From positions 2,419,501 through 2,483,500 of the forward strand of contig NZ_CP083539.1 of NCBI RefSeq assembly GCF_025144335.1: a stretch of DNA of 64,000 nt, read 5' to 3'. The DNA is from Jannaschia sp. W003. Lineage in GTDB: Bacteria > Pseudomonadota > Alphaproteobacteria > Rhodobacterales > Rhodobacteraceae. A program made the position numbers and the translations under genes. Shown in pieces: positions 58,431 to 64,000 of the stretch. Numbering within the stretch: the first letter of the stretch is position 1; each line of letters starts with the position of its first letter. The notes under the pieces were generated by a model. That model was not told where the DNA came from and made no database searches. It saw only the letters and a list, made by a program, of their open reading frames with translations.

Positions 58431-59432
58431 TCAGGAGCCTTCGCTCACCGCGAGCGCGGCGTCGATGTTCTCCTGGCCGATGCCATCGGCGAACTTCTCC
58501 CAGACGGGACGCATCGCATCGACCCAGGCCTGGCGCTGCTCGGGCGTCAGCTCGCGGATCGTGCCGCCGGCGTCGAGGATCGCCTGACGCGCCTCGGCGT
58601 CGACGTCGTTCACGGCCGCGTTCCGCTCGGCGGTCACCTCGTCGAGGATGGTCATGAACTGGTCGCGGACCTCGGGGTCGAGGCCGTCGAGCCAGTCGAC
58701 CGAGGTCACGACCAGGTAGTCGAGCACGCCGTGGTTGGTCTCGGTCGAGCCGTCCTGCACCTCGAAGAACTTCTGGCCGTAAATGTTGGACCAGGTGTTC
58801 TCCTGGCCATCCACGACGCCGGTCTGCAGCGCGCCGTAGACCTCGGAGAAGGCCATGGGCTGCGCCGAGGCGCCGAGCTGCTCGATCTGGGCGATGATCA
58901 CGTCCGAGGGCTGGACGCGGAACTTCACGCCCTGGGCATCCGTCGGCTCGACCAGCGGCCGGTTGGCGGACATCTGCTTCATGCCGTTGTGCCAGAAGGC
59001 GAGGCCCTGCAGGCCGCGGCGCTGCATGGAGTCCTTGAGCTCCTGCCCGCGCTCGCCGGCCTGGAACTTGTCGACCGCGGCGATGTCGGGGAACAGGAAC
59101 GGCAGGTCGAAGATCTGGAACGTCTTCGAGAAGGTCTCGAACTTCGACAGCGAGGGCGCGGCGAGCTGCACGTCGCCCTGTAGCATGGCCTCGAGCACGG
59201 CGTCGTCGTCGTAGAGCGTGGAGTTCGGATAGACCTCCATGCACATCTTGCCGTCCATCTCGGCGTTGACCCGCTCCATCAGCAGGTTCGCGGCGATGCC
59301 CTTGGGGTGGCGGTCGGTGTTGGTGACGTGGCTGAACTTGGCGACGACCTCCCCGTCCTCGCAGGACGCGAAGGCGGGGGCGGCAACGGCGGCGAGCGCC
59401 AGCGCCGTGGCGGCGGTGGTGAAGAGCTTCAT
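58431..59432 (-). CDS. dctP: TRAP transporter substrate-binding protein (DctP)
   Basis: The 333-aa precursor begins MKLFTTAATALALAAVAAPA and is likely cleaved after FAS or AFA. The mature part has VAKFSHVTNTDRHPKGIAAN, LQGLAFWHNGMKQMSANR, the Arg-containing GVKFRVQPSDVIIAQIEQLG that clamps the carboxylate, and GVVDGQENTWSNIYGQKFFE. It binds C4-dicarboxylate-like acids in the periplasm; the exact ligand is not clear. ATG 59432 lies about 5 bp after GGGAGG. Confidence 0.95.
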   Translation of the reverse strand: MKLFTTAATALALAAVAAPAFASCEDGEVVAKFSHVTNTDRHPKGIAANLLMERVNAEMDGKMCMEVYPNSTLYDDDAVLEAMLQGDVQLAAPSLSKFETFSKTFQIFDLPFLFPDIAAVDKFQAGERGQELKDSMQRRGLQGLAFWHNGMKQMSANRPLVEPTDAQGVKFRVQPSDVIIAQIEQLGASAQPMAFSEVYGALQTGVVDGQENTWSNIYGQKFFEVQDGSTETNHGVLDYLVVTSVDWLDGLDPEVRDQFMTILDEVTAERNAAVNDVDAEARQAILDAGGTIRELTPEQRQAWVDAMRPVWEKFADGIGQENIDAALAVSEGS

Positions 59433-59553
59433 CGATTTCCTCCCTTTGCGCAGTCTTGTGGTGCGCTGCCCCGTAGCTAGCGACTCCTGCGGCGCGGTCA
59501 AAGAGAAAGCTGCACGGCTTGACCGCGCCGGGGCGGGCGGGCACCCGCGGGGC

Positions 59554-60726
59554 ATGGAGCGCGTCCGGCAGTCCCCCACCGATCCGGCCTTCGTGCAGGA
59601 CCCCTACACGTTCTACGACCGGTTGCGCCCGCTGGGTCCGCTTGCGTGGTGGGAGGACTACGCGATGCCCGTCGCCGCCTCGCGCGCCGCCGTCGACGCG
59701 CTGCTGCGCGACCGGCGGCTGGGGCGCGAGGACCCGTTCCCGCCCGCGCGGCCCGCGCATCAGGCGGGCTTCTGGGCGGTCGAGGACCACTCCATGCTGG
59801 AGCTGGAGCCGCCCCGCCACACGCGCCTGCGCGGGCAGGTGCTGCGCGCCTTCACCTCGCGGCGCATCGCCGCCATGGCCCCCGAGATCGCCGCCCTCGC
59901 CGCCGAGCTGGTGGCGGCCTTCCCCACGGGTCCGTTCGAACTGCTCGACGCCTTCGCCCGCCCCCTGCCCGTCCGCGTGATCGCCCGGCTCCTCGGCGTG
60001 CCCGAGGCGGACGCGCCGGACCTCCTGCGCTGGTCGAACGCGATGGTGGGCATGTACCAGGCGGGCCGGACCCGCGCCCACGAGGTGGCGGCCGCCGGGG
60101 CGGCGCGGGACTTCACCGCCTATCTCGGCGACGTGTTCGCGGCACGGACCCGCCGCCCCGGCGACGATCTGGTCAGCCAGTTGCTCGCGGTCGAAGCCGA
60201 GGGCACCCTGAGCCGCGCCGAGGTCAACGCCACCTGCATCCTCCTCCTTAACGCCGGCCACGAAGCGACCGTGCACACGCTGGGCAACGGCGTGCGGGCG
60301 CTGGTGGAGGCGGGGCTGTGGGGCGCCGAACCAACCCCCGCCCTTGTGGAGGAGGTGCTGCGCTTCGACGCGCCGCTGCACCTCTTCACGCGCTACGCGC
60401 AGGAGGACGTGGAGCTGTTCGGCCACCCCCTGCGGCGGGGACAGCAGGTCGGGCTGCTGCTGGGCGCCGCGAACCGCGACCCGACGGCCTACGCGGAGCC
60501 GGACCGCTTCGACCCCGCGCGGTTCCCGGACGCCCCGCCGCCCGTCGGCTTCGGCGCGGGTCTGCACTTCTGCCTCGGCGCCCCGCTCGCGCGGCTGGAG
60601 CTGCTGGAGGGCCTGCGGGCGCTGATGACGGTCCCGCTGCGATTGGTGGAGCCGCCGCGCTACGCGGACATCTACCACTTCCACGGGCTGGAACGGCTGG
60701 TCGTGGAGACCGCGAAGTCTTCGTGA
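59554..60726 (+). CDS. Cytochrome P450
   Basis: The 390-aa soluble P450 has the I-helix LLNAGHEATVHTLGN, the K-helix VEEVLRFDAP with ExxR, and the heme loop FGAGLHFCLGAPLAR with the ligand Cys. In the oxygen-activation motif, the usual Thr after the acid is Ala (GHEAT). Substrate unknown. No ferredoxin gene is next to it. It is divergent from dctP and ends inside a run of three hairpins. Confidence 0.92.
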   Translation: MERVRQSPTDPAFVQDPYTFYDRLRPLGPLAWWEDYAMPVAASRAAVDALLRDRRLGREDPFPPARPAHQAGFWAVEDHSMLELEPPRHTRLRGQVLRAFTSRRIAAMAPEIAALAAELVAAFPTGPFELLDAFARPLPVRVIARLLGVPEADAPDLLRWSNAMVGMYQAGRTRAHEVAAAGAARDFTAYLGDVFAARTRRPGDDLVSQLLAVEAEGTLSRAEVNATCILLLNAGHEATVHTLGNGVRALVEAGLWGAEPTPALVEEVLRFDAPLHLFTRYAQEDVELFGHPLRRGQQVGLLLGAANRDPTAYAEPDRFDPARFPDAPPPVGFGAGLHFCLGAPLARLELLEGLRALMTVPLRLVEPPRYADIYHFHGLERLVVETAKSS

Positions 60727-60788
60727 AGACTTCGCCCGGGGAGCCTTTGCGAAGGCTCCCTCCGGAAACCCTTGGCCCAAGGGTTTCC
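60712..60788. repeat. Three consecutive hairpin repeats after the P450 gene
   Basis: GCGAAGTCTTC/GAAGACTTCGC (60712-60735, spanning the P450 stop), GGGAGCCTT/AAGGCTCCC with loop TGCG (60739-60760), and GGAAACCCTTG/CAAGGGTTTCC with loop GCC (60764-60788). All arms are perfect. They sit between the convergent P450 and dnaE2 genes and could end transcription both ways. Confidence 0.85.
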
Positions 60789-60795
60789 CGGCGCC

Positions 60796-64000
<3,205 letters not shown>

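Overview
The window is very rich in G+C (about 70% by eye) and its gene content is that of a marine alphaproteobacterium, most likely family Rhodobacteraceae (Roseobacter group). The evidence is the block yceD-rpmF-plsX-fabH-ihfA-merR with bamE divergent, a dddP-type DMSP lyase, a DctPQM TRAP transporter, DnaE2, solo LuxR regulators, and GC-rich hairpin repeats in many gaps. No rRNA, CRISPR array, intact insertion sequence or prophage was seen.

Layout. 1-7.6 kb: end of a DUF998 membrane protein, YebC/PmpR, a lipoprotein, an SLC13/RCK permease, a YmdB-like phosphoesterase, a cytochrome b561-YceI fusion with a DUF1284 protein, BioY and an SDR. 7.8-13.9 kb: a branched-chain amino-acid-type ABC operon in the order livK-livG-livF-x-y-livH-livM, where x and y are small secreted cysteine proteins. 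Gene y is chimeric: it begins with a second copy of the livH start. 14-24.7 kb: GST, DUF1638, purL, zapA with a coiled-coil partner, transketolase, an HCCA isomerase, galE and parE. 24.7-27.9 kb is accessory: a low-G+C DUF3800 gene directly after parE, a DUF1194 protein whose signal peptide contains a palindromic repeat, about 700 bp without a gene, and an HEMTH lipoprotein.

28-33.2 kb: Uup-type ABC-F ATPase, OlsB-like acyltransferase, msrB, dddP, and a divergent heme-dependent N-demethylase-like gene. 33.2-41.5 kb: dCTP deaminase, tRNA-Pro, the merR-ihfA-fabH-plsX-rpmF-yceD block, bamE, an alanyl-tRNA editing protein, cysteine synthase and tRNA-Val. 41.5-47.9 kb: a LuxR solo, an SDR, two identical tRNA-Asp genes, a valine-degradation operon (acyl-CoA dehydrogenase, 3-hydroxyisobutyryl-CoA hydrolase, 3-hydroxyisobutyrate dehydrogenase) with a TetR-like operator, and glutaminase. 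48-56.1 kb: lon, tgt, a second LuxR solo behind a G10 tract, a DUF59 protein, an MscS channel, an IscA/HesB protein and tpiA. 56.1-64 kb: DctPQM, a cytochrome P450, and the 5'-truncated dnaE2.

Most of the window is housekeeping and nutrient uptake suited to a marine heterotroph using amino acids, organic acids, DMSP and possibly methylated amines. The unusual parts are the rearranged liv operon, the repeat families that enter N-terminal coding regions, the compositionally foreign DUF3800 gene, and the G-tract/hairpin at a LuxR ribosome binding site.
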